From Axinella damicornis (lineage: Eukaryota > Porifera > Demospongiae > Axinellida > Axinellidae), in NCBI GenBank assembly GCA_963931865.1, contig OZ007515.1, positions 4,513,321 to 4,577,320 of the forward strand: a stretch of DNA of 64,000 nucleotides, in the 5' to 3' direction. How positions within the stretch are numbered: position 1 is the first letter of the stretch; the number at the start of each line of letters is the position of its first letter. The notes under the pieces were generated by a model that ran no database searches, was not told the origin of the DNA, and saw only the letters and a list, made by a program, of their open reading frames with translations. Positions 47,901 to 56,826 of the stretch are shown one piece after another. The translations under genes and the position numbers were made by a program.

Positions 47901-50900
47901 ATTTGGCAAATATTGTTTCAACAGGAAACTAAAAATATCCAAATTTTGTGGAAATTCTATATAAGTAACAGCGAAAATTAAATCTGGCCATTTTGTCAAA
48001 ACAGGACATTGCCAATTTTGGCAATGACCTGGACCAGGCCAAAAGTGACCAAATTTGGTTACTAGTTGGCTCTAATATTTATGTCAAGATGTTGCCATTT
48101 CTGGCAACTTGTACTCCCATCAAGTTGGCAACGGCATTGACATAGCAAAAGTTGGCAACTTTTGGCATGTGAAGAAGTTGCCATTTTTGGCAACTTGGTG
48201 GAATGCGCCCACCAAGTTGCCAAAAATGGTAACATCTAGACATACCAAAAGTTGCCTGTCCAGGAGTTGCCATTTTTGGCAACTTGGTGACTACATTCAT
48301 CAAGTTGCCAAAAATGGCAACTTCTGGACATACCAAAAGTTGCCACAAATGGCACCAAAACATGCCTCCACATTATACGCTTGAGTCACACATATATGTG
48401 TGCGTTAATAGGGGCAAAATGTATAAGCTAGGTGTAAGAAACCAGGAGCACACTCTTCCATAGCAACACGGCTATGCAATGTATTGAGGGAACACCATGC
48501 ACACCCTTGGAAGCCAGAGTGTTTCACAACTGCATGCGGTTTGGACTCGATCCTGTGCAGCACCAGCTGAAGAATCAGCATCAGTCAACACTTCTCTGCA
48601 TGGATGACCAAGCAGCCCTCTTGTCTGATATGCCTATGCAGATTGCATAGATATGAGCATCGACTGCCAGTGTGCCATGCAGTGTGCTGCATTTCAAGTG
48701 AAATACTGGAGTATGAATTATTGTGAATTCATTCACTGGGAATGAATTTAACAGAACACTTTTTGGACACACTATTCACTGGACTAGCTGAAGCACATTG
48801 CTCTTCCTCCGTTTCCATAAATCTCTATAGGCTGTTAGCCGGCAAAAAAGTGCTGAGTCAGCAGATATGGAAATAAGTATTTAGGTCCTTTGATCTTTGT
48901 TGTGTGTGAGTTTGTTTGTCATCATACACTACCTATTCAGCTGCCCTCGAAGTTGCTGATCCAGGTCCCAAGGTTTGGAAGGCAGTTCAAGACCTATCAG
49001 AAGATTATTGCGGACCTTAACCTGGACATCATGCACCTCACCGATTCCCCAAGTAAGCACTCTGAGACTGATATATAATCTAGCCGCTAATCTCCATGAC
49101 AGCGGCCACCAATTTAAGTGGATAAGAAGAGCATTTTCAGTGGAACTTAGTACAGCATGCACTGCTGTTTCTCACAACTTAGCTCCAGAGCTAAGTCAAG
49201 GCTGTGTTGGGACCTTGTGCATCCAGGGTGGAAGTAAGGATATACTGTATAGCGGGAATTTTGGTACTGTGCAAATTTTCTCGCCATTGCCATGCTGACT
49301 CATTATTGACATGACTGAGCATGGTGAGCGAGTGATGGCACTTGTAACGGTATTTCTAGCCTTTGAACAGCCTTCCACACTCCAGTGGACCTGTCTACAC
49401 CCATTAATTAGCCTGCCATGGTAACGAAGCTATGGGAAGTGCGACAGATGAAATTAAGACAAGTTCACTGAGCAGCAACAATCGGTGAGTACACCGCCAA
49501 CCAAGAAGCTATTCATCATTTTCCGAAATTCCTACCAACAACAGAGGCTCAGATGTCAGCATTGTAGACGTGGTACCCTCTCACCATTGTGCATTGCCTC
49601 AACCGAAAAAGGACACCATTGACACGTTATGTACATGTAATGCTAGGTGGCATGGTAATACATAAATAGGCATTTCGGTATTCTGCATAGGCTATATCTG
49701 GATAAATGGATGTCAACTGTTGCTTGCAGATCCCTGCTTCATTTGCGGTGAATCTGCCCGGCTGTGGTGTGCAGAGTGTATGACAGAGTTTCAGCAATTG
49801 GAAGATCCTGTCCACTTCTGTCTTGGCTGCTCTGAGTCAATACATGGGCGCCCTCATCGAATCGGCCATAAGGTTGACATGCCTCAGGAAGCTGCTGTGA
49901 GGTTGGAGTTGCTCTCCGTGATCTGCATTGAGACTAGCCAACATATCAGCTTCACGCGAGCAGAGAACCGGTGGATATTCTTTGACAGCATGGCCAACCG
50001 AGTCTGTAAGTTATAGAATGTACCTGGTATGTAATGTGCCATGAAGCTAGTTACATTAGGTGTTCTGTAAGCAGCTGTGTTGTAGACTCCTTACATATGC
50101 ATATTGTCCCAGATACAAATAATAACTTTAAATGTGCAAAACACATGTTTATATAGTTTGAACCATGACTGTCATGCATTTCTGAAGTTCTGTACAGACC
50201 TTTGCAGGTTGGTTGTTCACAGGCAAAGTAGATAGGTGGGGATGTGATTGAATTAGTACACCTCTCAATCACCTCCTTAAGAGACCAACCTGCAAAGGTC
50301 TGTAAGGCTTCAAGCTGTATAGTCTCGGCCCCAGACCCAAACCAACCCCAGCGTGGATCGCTTCCAGTATCACGCACGGGGAGGGAGGGTCTGGCCAAGT
50401 TGCGACATAAAAATTAGTCGTCTGCGGAATTTCAGAGGGCTGAATCTGATTGGTTGATTGTCTAGTAATGACATTTGGAATGTTCACGCCATGCGTGCCG
50501 TGCGCTAATTCATGCTAGCTAGCTGCTGTACGAGTCAACAAAGTGGTTGAGACCGCGATTACAGCTGTATTTTGCCAACTGGGGTCGACGGTCACTAGCT
50601 ACGGTGAAGTAGGAACAGCTCTAAGTTGCGAGAGAGCTGGTGAAAGGACAAACTGTTGCATGGTTTGAATCGATTCCAATGGGCAGGATCGAATGTCGCT
50701 CCGCTGTATAGTGGATGCCTGCCTCCTGCAGTGTCAGGGAGAGCTGATTGTCATTGTAATGAACCCTCTGAAGGTGTTCATGTTACCAGGAGCACCGCTT
50801 CGCGGCGCTCAAGGCCTCCTGATGTAGACCGTGGACTCTCTGTGCTACCTGGAGTTGGCACTTGTGGCTCAATATAGAGGGAACAGAAACTGTAAGAAAA

Positions 50901-53880
50901 GGCTATAACCGGTTATTTAAGTAAAGAGGGAGAGTGTCCCGGGATGTTGAAGTGGGCTGCTACTGGCTTCTCAGTTCTCTTGTTCTTGATGTCACTGCAG
51001 TGTCCATTGAGGCGGATATGGAAGGGGGTTCTGTGTTTCTCTCACATACTGCTTCTTGCATCACCTGCACTCGATGAGGTAGATGACATTGCTCGTCTTG
51101 CAGGTGGTTGTATATAGCTCGTACGTGGAAGGGCTGGCCAAACGCTTCCCCAGTCGCTGGCATGTGAGGCACCGTCAGTTGCCACAAGGGCTGCTGCCAA
51201 GGTTCGACTCACTGTTGGGTGGTTTGAGTTGGGCGCTGACCAAGAGGTTCGTAGGTTTTTTGGTCGGCGGTAGGCCACAATGGGAGGCTCTGAAATGGCC
51301 TGTTAGGCGGTGGGAGGCGTGCAGTACTGGTAGGAACTCCCTATTAGATGGGGCAGGTTGGGGTGGTAAGACACTACCAGTGGAGTCCTCTTGTTGTTCT
51401 ATATACTCTGTCCCTTTGGTGTGAGGGCTTCTCCTCGGCTGATGTGTCCTGCACGGTCAATCTGTCCCTGCACTTTGGATGCGTCATAGCCCCGGTGGAT
51501 AATGTGACCCTTAATTCAGCTCAGAAGTTCTTTTTTTGGAAGTCATCTTCTGATGAGCAGATGTGCCTCATCCGAAGGGCTTGACTGAAGGGGGTGGCTT
51601 CTTTGCAGTGCATGTATTACTGTTTGAGGCCAGGTACTAGTGGGTGCACGTGGGTGGGGGTATCAGTGGGCTTCACATGTAGTACATCCTACTTTCAGCA
51701 TCAATATACCGAAATGTAGGTCAGTCTAAAACCTGTCACCGAAACAGACAGCCACATCGAGCATACAGCCCATGCGATTGCGTTAAACTGCTTGTGTCAT
51801 GTCAATTTCTACTGCAGTGACATGTCACAGGGCTGTACGTATGCACTGCAACTATGCATAATTATCATTTCTTTCTCTGGTATCCATTGACAAAATGTGT
51901 ACACTATCTCATGTCCAGTATATACACACTCCACGCCTCCTATAGTTGACTAAGACATCCTTGACAAGAAATAACATGTAAATTTTAGCAGGAAGTCTAC
52001 ATGTCATAACAAGGGTACAACAGTACATTATACCGTGAGCTCAGGACTTATGAGTCATGACAAGCGTACATTGGTGAGTGTGGTTTATTCCTAGTTAGCC
52101 ATACCCATTTGCTTCCTACATGCCAAAACGACATGATTCTTGGGACACTTCATGTAGTGACCCTTGGACAATGGCTATTTCTTTTATACAGATGATATGT
52201 ACAACATCCCTAAGGGAGTAGATTGCACCCAAGAGCTGAATGAGTGGGTGTACTCTGGGAATCACCAGCGACTTCTGGACACCCCACCTCGAGAGCTTCC
52301 TGAGTATGTCCGCAGGTTCACTCAGGACATCTACATGTGTGTGTACATTTCACCTGATGCTGGAATGTATGAAGGTGGACCATCACTGGCAGGTAGGTGT
52401 GCCAATTCTGCAAGTATGTGGGTCCTTCTTTGACCTTTTGATGACTCTATGTGTAGATTACCAGCCTGTGAAGAGCAAGGATCAACTGAAGAAAGAAAAG
52501 GCTGAAGTTGAGAGAATACCAGATGAGAGGTACAAAACCCTTGAAACCCAATTGTCACAAGCCCAACGTGAGAAGCAAGACCTACAAGAGAGGCAAACAG
52601 ATTTGGAGCAGCAGCTTCAGAAAGAACGACAAGATACACATCAATATCTGCAGGAGTTACAGCAGCAGATGAAACAAGAGAGGCAGCAGATGAGAGAGGA
52701 GAGGCGGCAGATACAGGAGGAAAATAGGCAGTTTGAGCGCCAACTGCAAGAGCAGATATCTGACAACCAGAATCTTCACCGCCACGTAGTAGATGCCCAA
52801 AGTGAGGCACAAAAGCAGGCACTCGAGAAGCAGGACCTCCAAGAGAGACACACACATTTGGAGCAGCAGCTTCAGCACTTAGAGCAGCAGCTGAGACGGG
52901 AGAGGCAGCAGACACAGGAGGAAAAGAGGCAGCTTGAGCGCCAACTGCAAGAGCAGATAGCTGACAACCAGAGTCTTCACCGCCAAGTAATAGATGCCCA
53001 AACTGAGGCAAGAAAAACACAGCTGATACAACCGCAGGGCGTACTTGAAGACATTGAGTGTTGGAAAGTTCCTCGTAGTGATGTCCGAGTGGTGAAGGAA
53101 ATTGGGGTAGGTGCATGGGGTTCCGTTTCAGAGGGCAAGTACAAAGGCCAGCCAGTTGCTGTCAAACAGCCACACCGAGCCATTTTGACTCCACCAATTG
53201 TTGAGCGCCTTCAACGTGAAGTGCAAATCATGGCCCAAGTCCGCCACCCCAACCTAGTAAGGTTCATCGCAGCAGTGTTTGACGATAAAGTACAGAGGCT
53301 GAAAGAACCTCCGATGATTGTCCTTGAACTTCTTGACATGAACTTGCGTGCAGCATACGAGCGAGATGTTGTAGGAGCCAGTCAAATTCCTATCTTCCGA
53401 GACGTAGCCTATGGCCTCCACTATCTCCATGAGCACCAGGATCCTATTATCCACAGGGATATTAGTTCTCCTAACGTCCTCTTAGAGGCTCTTCCCCAGG
53501 GAGCTTGGAAGGCCAAAGTCTCTGACTTTGGATCTGCAAACTTAGAAAAGCGTTCCAAAACAGCAGGAGAAGGGGCTATCATTTATTCAGCCCCTGAGAC
53601 ATTCCCACACACGGACCCCACCACTCTCCCGCCACCCCAAACAACGAAAATAGATGTCTTCAGCTACGGAATACTTCTCTGTGAAGTAATCACAAAGCAG
53701 CTGCCAGAAGACCCAACCAAGTACCGGAGCATGCTGCAGCACGTCCAGAGTCAGTGGCCGTACATGTATGACCTCATTGTTTCCTGCACTAAGCGTGATC
53801 CTAATGAGCGACCTACAATGGCCCAAGTGCTTGATCAGCTGAACAAGCTCCCTCGTCCCCGATTTCGCCAGCGCAGTTAG
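32448..53880 (+). CDS. CYLD-like: Gene 2: CYLD-like deubiquitinase fused to coiled-coil protein kinase (11 exons)
   Basis: Exons: 32448-32921, 40725-41756, 42099-42258, 43493-43739, 44214-44305, 46491-46557, 46671-46800, 48941-49052, 49730-50005, 52192-52392, 52457-53880. They sum to 4,215 nt and every junction phase fits, giving 1,404 residues. Domain order: CAP-Gly 1, Gln/Pro/His-rich linker, CAP-Gly 2, CYLD-type USP with inserted zinc B-box, coiled coil, protein kinase. The USP part follows vertebrate CYLD block by block to its very C-terminus (the 'YMCVYISP' region), where CYLD normally ends; here a donor joins it to the kinase exon. CYLD cleaves K63/M1 ubiquitin chains in the cytoplasm; the fused kinase is new to me. 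The alternative is two genes with no stop between them; the shared phase and the same join in gene 1 argue against that. Confidence 0.8.
33386..34058 (+). mobile_element. Dispersed repeat (CACTCCTGGTAG family) in gene 2 intron 1
   Basis: It begins CATTCCTGGTAGGGGAAAAA and ends with the complementary TTTTTCCCCTACCAGGAGTG, with TA at both borders. Inside are further copies of the TIR (about 33450). The next stretch, 34059-34450, is a partial copy in reverse. Confidence 0.65.
34059..34450 (-). mobile_element. Partial reverse copy of the same repeat
   Basis: It matches 18985-19370 in the same orientation, with shared GACTACACCG(C/T)CGTGATCGC and TTCCGGTGGCAGTACCGTTC. It forms a large imperfect inverted repeat with the neighbouring copy. 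Confidence 0.6.
34493..34881. mobile_element. TAGCCT-family TIR element, 9-bp target duplication
   Basis: The ends TAGTCTCATACCCAGGCCCA and GGGCCAGGGTACGAGGCTA are inverted. The flanks CTGTTGGTG (34484-34492) and CAGTTGGTG (34882-34890) match at 8 of 9 bases. It is the same subfamily as 58006-58406 (shared CACTTGGCAAAATTYC and GATTACATTCCTTACTTGGA-type interior). Confidence 0.8.
35605..37794 (-). pseudogene. LINE reverse transcriptase frame
   Basis: The frame has 729 codons. Motifs seen: NYRPISLT (about 295-302), QHGFR (331-335), VFIDFAKAFDSV (364-375), SGVPQGSVLGPLLF (422-435) and FADD (453-456), the RT active site. The RT core is uninterrupted. The first ~30 residues are the endonuclease tail read in the wrong frame; the frame joins the endonuclease in a run of Cs near 37735-37742. 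Confidence 0.85.
37700..38356 (-). pseudogene. LINE endonuclease frame with a changed catalytic Glu
   Basis: An APE-like endonuclease with GDFNVPSINW and a final ADHHAI block. Where the family has I-T-E-T-W-L, this frame has ITKTFL (about residues 20-25), so the catalytic Glu is Lys and the Trp is Phe. The usual SDH is ADH. With the frameshifts on both sides, the element is very likely dead. Confidence 0.8.
38343..39017 (-). pseudogene. LINE N-terminal frame: 2A-like motif and PHD finger
   Basis: ATG at 39017. A hydrophobic stretch lies at about residues 25-42. LLLSAGDIHSNPGP lies at 96-109, a 2A-like ribosome-skipping motif with His where active 2A peptides usually have Glu. A PHD finger follows (Cys pairs CAIC, CDKC, then H..C and CPSC, about 119-173). 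It ends in LNARSIVNN and then a stop, one frame away from the endonuclease, so a frameshift is present. Confidence 0.8.
39142..39837. mobile_element. TIR element with repeated CGAAAATACGCCCA ends
   Basis: The left end CCGTAGTCTCTCGAAAATAC and the right end GTATTTTCGAGAGACTACGG are perfect inverted repeats, with TA at both borders (39140-39141 and 39838-39839). Sub-repeats of GGGTGGGCGTATTTTCGAG occur near both ends. A TA border suggests a mariner-like or Harbinger-like family. No transposase is seen. Confidence 0.75.
40096..40666. mobile_element. TAGCCT-family TIR element before gene 2 exon 2
   Basis: The ends TACCTCGATCCCAGGCCTCC and GGAGGACTGGGAACGAGGCTA (given in part) are inverted, with an inner arm GAGAAATCCGTCCAGGCCTT matched at 40590-40610. 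No target duplication is visible. Confidence 0.6.
40725..41756 (+). CDS. CYLD-like: Gene 2 exon 2: end of CAP-Gly 1, long Q/P/H linker, start of CAP-Gly 2
   Basis: Acceptor CCATGCAG, phase 0. It opens with GTTDGTFRDLRYFACK and CGLFVPLDKLS, the CAP-Gly 1 closing half. A linker of about 250 residues is charged at first (KKQLMADQKAVLREAEKSKA) and then rich in Gln, Pro, His and Tyr. It ends with GSTVQLVTF...YGVIRWIG...GVEL, the first half of CAP-Gly 2. Donor TTG|GTATGA at 41756/41757, a weaker donor but in phase. Confidence 0.8.
42099..42258 (+). CDS. CYLD-like: Gene 2 exon 3: second half of CAP-Gly 2
   Basis: Acceptor ACATCCAG. The exon reads GCADGTFQMTGQKYFDC and GRGLFFPLVHLKPDERF, a standard CAP-Gly closing half. 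The donor AACC|GTAAGT leaves phase 1. Confidence 0.8.
42771..43399. repeat. 11-bp minisatellite (GAGGCTAGTCC)n in gene 2 intron 3
   Basis: About 57 near-identical copies with TCC, TTC and TCT variants and occasional six-base inserts (TGAGTC). There is a higher-order pattern of longer blocks repeating. It ends about 90 bp before the exon with the catalytic cysteine. Confidence 0.95.
43493..43739 (+). CDS. CYLD-like: Gene 2 exon 4: USP Cys box
   Basis: The acceptor TTTCTATAG at 43484-43492 fits the phase left by exon 3; the nearer AG at 43502 does not. GIQGHQNSCYLDATVFGLF is the CYLD-type Cys box with the catalytic Cys. It ends in DIVNPLRK, as vertebrate CYLD does at this point. The donor AA|GTGAGC leaves phase 2. 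Confidence 0.85.
44214..44305 (+). CDS. CYLD-like: Gene 2 exon 5: USP helical segment
   Basis: Acceptor AATTCAG. It reads NGAVRFESVMRLRNKLEEL, matching the CYLD segment that follows the Cys-box domain. The donor AAAG|GTATTA leaves phase 1. Confidence 0.75.
44873..45670. mobile_element. Long-TIR element in gene 2 intron 5
   Basis: The left arm (CTTTAAGGCCCAAATTTC and then CTGTTCCCTGGCGTTGCTGG) is matched in reverse at 45580-45670 (CCAGTAACGCCAGGGAACAG and GGGCCCTAAAT). The interior shares GCACCCACCCACCTCCCCCTG with 13500-14475 and 56700. No protein is seen. Confidence 0.7.
45787..46259. mobile_element. MITE with GAGGAGGTTGGACAC ends
   Basis: GAGGAGGTTGGACAC at the left and GTGTCCAACCTCCTC at the right are perfect inverted repeats. 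The next internal bases also match in part (GTCACGTG-type). No target duplication is obvious. Confidence 0.7.
46491..46557 (+). CDS. CYLD-like: Gene 2 exon 6: USP core
   Basis: Acceptor GTCTACACAG. It reads DPEEFLNMLFKHTLHVEPFIRIR when joined to exon 5 (written here as the 23-residue block, positions 46491-46557, key residues EEFLN and VEPF). It aligns closely with CYLD. The donor CAG|GTGGAT leaves phase 2. Confidence 0.75.
46671..46800 (+). CDS. CYLD-like: Gene 2 exon 7: USP core
   Basis: Acceptor TTCCCCTCAG. It reads YFVQLFLEYDESMKLPSVG, then LLTKMF and KISFTE, like the CYLD segment before the 'PRFG' strand. Donor GAG|GTATTT, phase 0. Confidence 0.75.
47060..47600. repeat. 70-78 bp satellite with TTGCCAAATATGGCAA palindromes
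   Basis: Five to six tandem units, each with TTGCCAAATATGGCAAGT, ATGAATCTATTCATAT and CATGTTTGGCACAATTTGG. Each unit is rich in short palindromes. The array lies in gene 2 intron 7. Confidence 0.85.
47765..48360. repeat. Diverged TTGCCAAA-rich hairpin array
   Basis: A duplicated block with TTGGCAATATTTGTGACTAG (47775 and 47850) is followed by several hairpins of the form AAGTTGCCATTTTTGGCAAC near 48175-48340. The same TTGCCAAA core as the previous array suggests common origin. Confidence 0.75.
48941..49052 (+). CDS. CYLD-like: Gene 2 exon 8: USP core strand
   Basis: Acceptor CTATTCAG, phase 0. It reads LPSKLLIQVPRFGRQFKTYQ, then IIADLNLDIMHLTDSP. The PRFG block is diagnostic for CYLD. The donor CCCAA|GTAAGC leaves phase 1. 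Confidence 0.8.
49240..49670 (+). mobile_element. Dispersed repeat, copy B (pair of 29355-29940)
   Basis: It shares ACTGTATAGCGGGAA, CGGTATTTCTAGCCTTTGAA and ACCCTCTCACCATTGTGCAT with copy A. It is shortened at the 3' end, and lies in gene 2 intron 8. Confidence 0.65.
49730..50005 (+). CDS. CYLD-like: Gene 2 exon 9: B-box and USP His box
   Basis: Acceptor TTGCTTGCAG. A B-box-like zinc module is complete: CFIC, CAEC, CLGC and then IHGRPHRIGH. Further on is CIETSQHISF, and then WIFFDSMANRV with the Asp of the triad. In vertebrate CYLD the catalytic His follows 'ETS' directly; here that place is Gln and the next residue is His. The donor GTCT|GTAAGT leaves phase 1. Confidence 0.85.
50310..50880 (+). 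mobile_element. Truncated copy of the 27064-29190 element
   Basis: It starts TAGTCTCGGCCCCAGACCC (50320) and matches the right end of 27064-29190 in reverse, including ATGCTAGCTAGCTG-type flanks and the frame NPLKVFMLPGAPLRG. The left half is missing. It lies in gene 2 intron 9. Confidence 0.65.
50881..52191. other. Gene 2 intron 9, remaining part
   Basis: No exon or transposon end is recognised here. Open frames occur but lack family similarity. Confidence 0.45.
52192..52392 (+). CDS. CYLD-like: Gene 2 exon 10: C-terminal end of the CYLD module
   Basis: Acceptor TTTATACAG. It reads YNIPKGVDCTQELNEWV, then RRFTQDIYMCVYISPDAGMY. Vertebrate CYLD ends a few residues after the matching YMC.YQSP block. 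Here the frame continues to GGPSLAG and a good donor, CAG|GTAGGT, phase 1. Confidence 0.8.
52457..53880 (+). CDS. Gene 2 exon 11: coiled coil and protein kinase
   Basis: The acceptor ATGTGTAG at 52449-52456 gives phase 1, completing a GAT codon with exon 10. About 190 residues of Gln/Glu/Arg/Leu heptads follow, containing an internal duplication (QLQEQISDNQNLHR and QLQEQIADNQSLHR). The kinase has IGVGAWGSV, VAVK, REVQIM, HRDISSPNVLLE, SDFGSAN, APE, DVFSYGILLCEV and ERPTMAQV. Every catalytic residue is present. A Pro-rich loop (TTLPPPQTTK) precedes the DVFSYG helix in both paralogues. Stop TAG is at 53878-53880. Confidence 0.9.
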
Positions 53881-55285
53881 TGCACTCGTCTGGACATCTC
53901 AACTCCTTTTTCATTGCTAATTTTGCTGCAGTTATGGGGCGAGCCTGAGCGAGCCCCACTTATACGAGAGTGCTGTAAATTTTATAAGTGATGCCGTAAA
54001 TGACTTGCTGCTCTTATTTGTGTTCTTGGATCATTTGTTAATTCAAAAATGATTGTTGATCGATACAAACCATGAACGTCAATCATTCTACATTCAATTG
54101 GTACGTAGTTGTAACAGTATACTGAAATTAATGTAGCTATATAGGCTATCATGGTTTGACCCATTGCTGCGTATAATTATATATATATCAAGCAAGGCAA
54201 AGCATTGTTTGCATAAGCACAGTTTTAGTGTATATATTATATCGGCAAATGATTATCAACCGATGGTGTAATGGGATTTCCCCTTGTTTCTTTTGTCAAG
54301 AGGTGGAATGTGATAGCCACTACTCTTTGGTGATAATAGGGTTGTCATCTCTGCAGTATATCGTTGATGAGTGCATACACATGCAAGGAATACACATTAC
54401 ACTGTGCTATCTCTCCCCTGAAAGCTAAAAGATGCATAATATTATGCATGTGCATGAAATTGTGAAGCCAAGCATTGTTTGCACAAACAATCCTCCTTCT
54501 GGTCTGCATTTAAAGTTTGCACGTTGCGAGAGATTGGACTCTACAGAAATTGACTACAGATAGAATTGCACGTGTACAATTGCATGTGTGAATTGCACTA
54601 GCCTTGTTCCCAGCCTCCTCCCTAGCTGGGGAGGAGCCTGGGAATGAGGTACTTCATCATGCATGGGTGTGGCTGATGATCACACAATTATTGCCGTCAC
54701 CATAATTATTTGCATTGCCCCATGCATTGAAACGTTTTTGTAATATGAACTATGCCATGGCATAGGTCGTATTACAAACTTTACTGAGATCATGCAGTCC
54801 CTTCACTGATGAAATCTATTGCTTCAATACAACAAAACTAAACATGCTGACTCACGATTGTATAACTAGTGGCACAGCAATAATATGCACAATCCACATG
54901 TGTACACGTTCCCACATGCATGCATGCCTTTGATGTTGACGTACTGAGTCATGACTTGCTGTATGCAGCATATATATAGCGTCTCTTGTTTAGCTAGGAG
55001 TAGAGACAGACCACTTGCCTTGTGCCAGGCTGTGCAAGAGGAGAGACATCTCCCACACAGTGTAGTCATGATCGGCTAGTCTTCTACTGCTAGTTAGAGA
55101 CACCATCTACCCAACAGTGCAACAACTGCATGGGAGAAGCTTGGGAATGAGGCTAGCGACTTAGGAACACCACATCAGCTTATTAACTGAATAGTAGTCG
55201 TACTTCAAGTGCATTGCCATCCAGCCAGGTCTTACTGGAGAGTTGCCATGGCCACTGGCAGTACCACATCACAGTGCATAACACC
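53881..55285. other. Intergenic, no gene
   Basis: There is a GGGGCGAGCCTGAGCGAGCC motif at 53936, shared with 12415. A small hairpin at 54600-54653 (TAGCCTTGTTCCCAGCCTCC and its complement) is a TAGCCT-family remnant. No coding exon is supported. Confidence 0.5.
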
Positions 55286-55414
55286 ACATCAACCATAGCT
55301 GTCCCACCCCATATGCTACCCCCCAGGCTGGCCCACCCCCTATGCTACCCCCCAGGCTGTCCCACCCCTTATGCTACCCCCCAGGCTGTCCCACCCCCTA
55401 TGCTACCCCCCAGG

Positions 55415-55450
<36 letters not shown>

Positions 55451-55559
55451 AGGCTGCCCCACCCCCTATGCTACCCAAGGCTGCCCCACCCCCTTATGCT
55501 ACCCCAGGCTGCCCCACCCCCCCTATGCTACCCCAGGCTGCCCCACCCCCCAAGCAGTG
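55286..55559. repeat. C-rich 29-bp minisatellite with poly-C tract
   Basis: Units of the form CAGGCTGTCCCACCCCTATG, then CTACCCCC, repeat about eight times. A pure C run of about 31 bases lies at 55419-55449. Proline-rich open frames here follow from the repeat and are not credible genes. Confidence 0.9.
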
Positions 55560-56826
55560 AAAGGTAGAGCAAGGGTAAGGTTAGGGTGAGGGCTCACCTC
55601 ACCTTAACCTCACCCGAGCAGTACCTAACCCGAATGACTTCGGCACTGCGGAACCCGCTTTATATACCCGAAGAAGCCGGCCGGCAACGCGCGCGCCGAT
55701 AGGCCCAATGCTCTTATTTGATTGGTTGGTTCACATTTTGGCGGCAAAATTATACCAGCTGTGTCTGTCTCTGTCGATCTTCTTCGGTCTCCAATGGCGT
55801 TTGCCTCATCAGGTAGGCCCTCTGCCAATGGCGTTCCCTCTGTTGCTGTGGTTGTAGGCAATGTACTCTTGATATAGTTGACTGTACCCTAGGCTATTTC
55901 AAGTAGGGCGGTGCCCGGACCCGTACCCCTCGCCGCTTGGCCTTGGGAATAAATTTGGCGTCTGGGAACGAGGTTGTTGCAGTGTGGTGCCCAGAGACCC
56001 CACGCCGTTTCGGAATAAGGCTTGGGATCTGGGAACAAGGTTGTTGCTGTGACAGTTGGGATTGAGACTCCGATCTAGTCGAAGGTTAGTGAAGAGAGAG
56101 AATGGTGAAAGGGAGAGATGTCAACTCCTGAACGGCTCATAACAACCCTACAGAGAGAAACCACCTAGCCAGTTATAGTCAGCATTGTGAATGTTTTGTC
56201 CCAGAAATACATTGCTCAGCTCCACCTTTCTCATTGGAAAGAGAAGACTGAGGAAGAGATGCAGATACTAGCCTCTTTCCCAGGCCCCACCTCAACTTGT
56301 GATGAATCTACAGATGGATTCCTTGGATAAAGAAGTAAGAGACAGTGAGTGGTGTGTGGGAGGAGGTGATGGGATAACTAGAGTGCAAGGATGAGGTCTT
56401 TTTAATGGTTGAGCAACTCTTGCAGTGCCGGTGTATACCTTCAATGTGAGCTTGTCTAGCCTTCAGAGGAATACTCTTGAGGCTAACCACCTTTAGGGGA
56501 GTGCCTTCAATATACTGGGGTTACCTCCTTTGTAGTTCATCCAGCTGTTTGAATTCACTGGGCATTGGGGCAGCACCTTCCATACCTTCCAGACTCACTG
56601 ATCTCCAGCTTGTTGACTTTAGGTCTATAGTGCTTTACCAACCAATGATGCATATTTGTGTCGTGAGACTTTCAGCTCTCATGATTTCATTGCCCGTCAA
56701 TGTCGTTTGGACTTAAGTTCTGCGTGAACAGAAAGGGTGGGACAGGGGAAGGTGGGTGGTCGCAAAGGGTGCTAACAGCATGGTCACATCTGCACTTGGC
56801 TGTTTATTGTGAGTCGGGTATGACAT
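55560..56826. other. Intergenic, no gene
   Basis: No exon with family similarity. Near 56700-56780 is another copy of the GGGAGGTGGGTG/AAGGGTGC block found at 13700 and 45250. Confidence 0.45.

Noticed and set aside
52331..53116. 261-codon minus-strand frame opposite the kinase exon
   Set aside because: It is the complement of the Gln/Glu-rich coiled-coil codons of gene 2; no independent motif or splice support.
53936..53960. GGGGCGAGCCTGAGCGAGCC motif as a terminator or promoter
   Set aside because: The same motif occurs at 12415 inside a dispersed repeat, so it is more likely a repeat fragment than a control site of gene 2.
55214..55589. Proline-rich open frames
   Set aside because: They arise from the C-rich minisatellite and poly-C tract; all three frames are open for the same reason.
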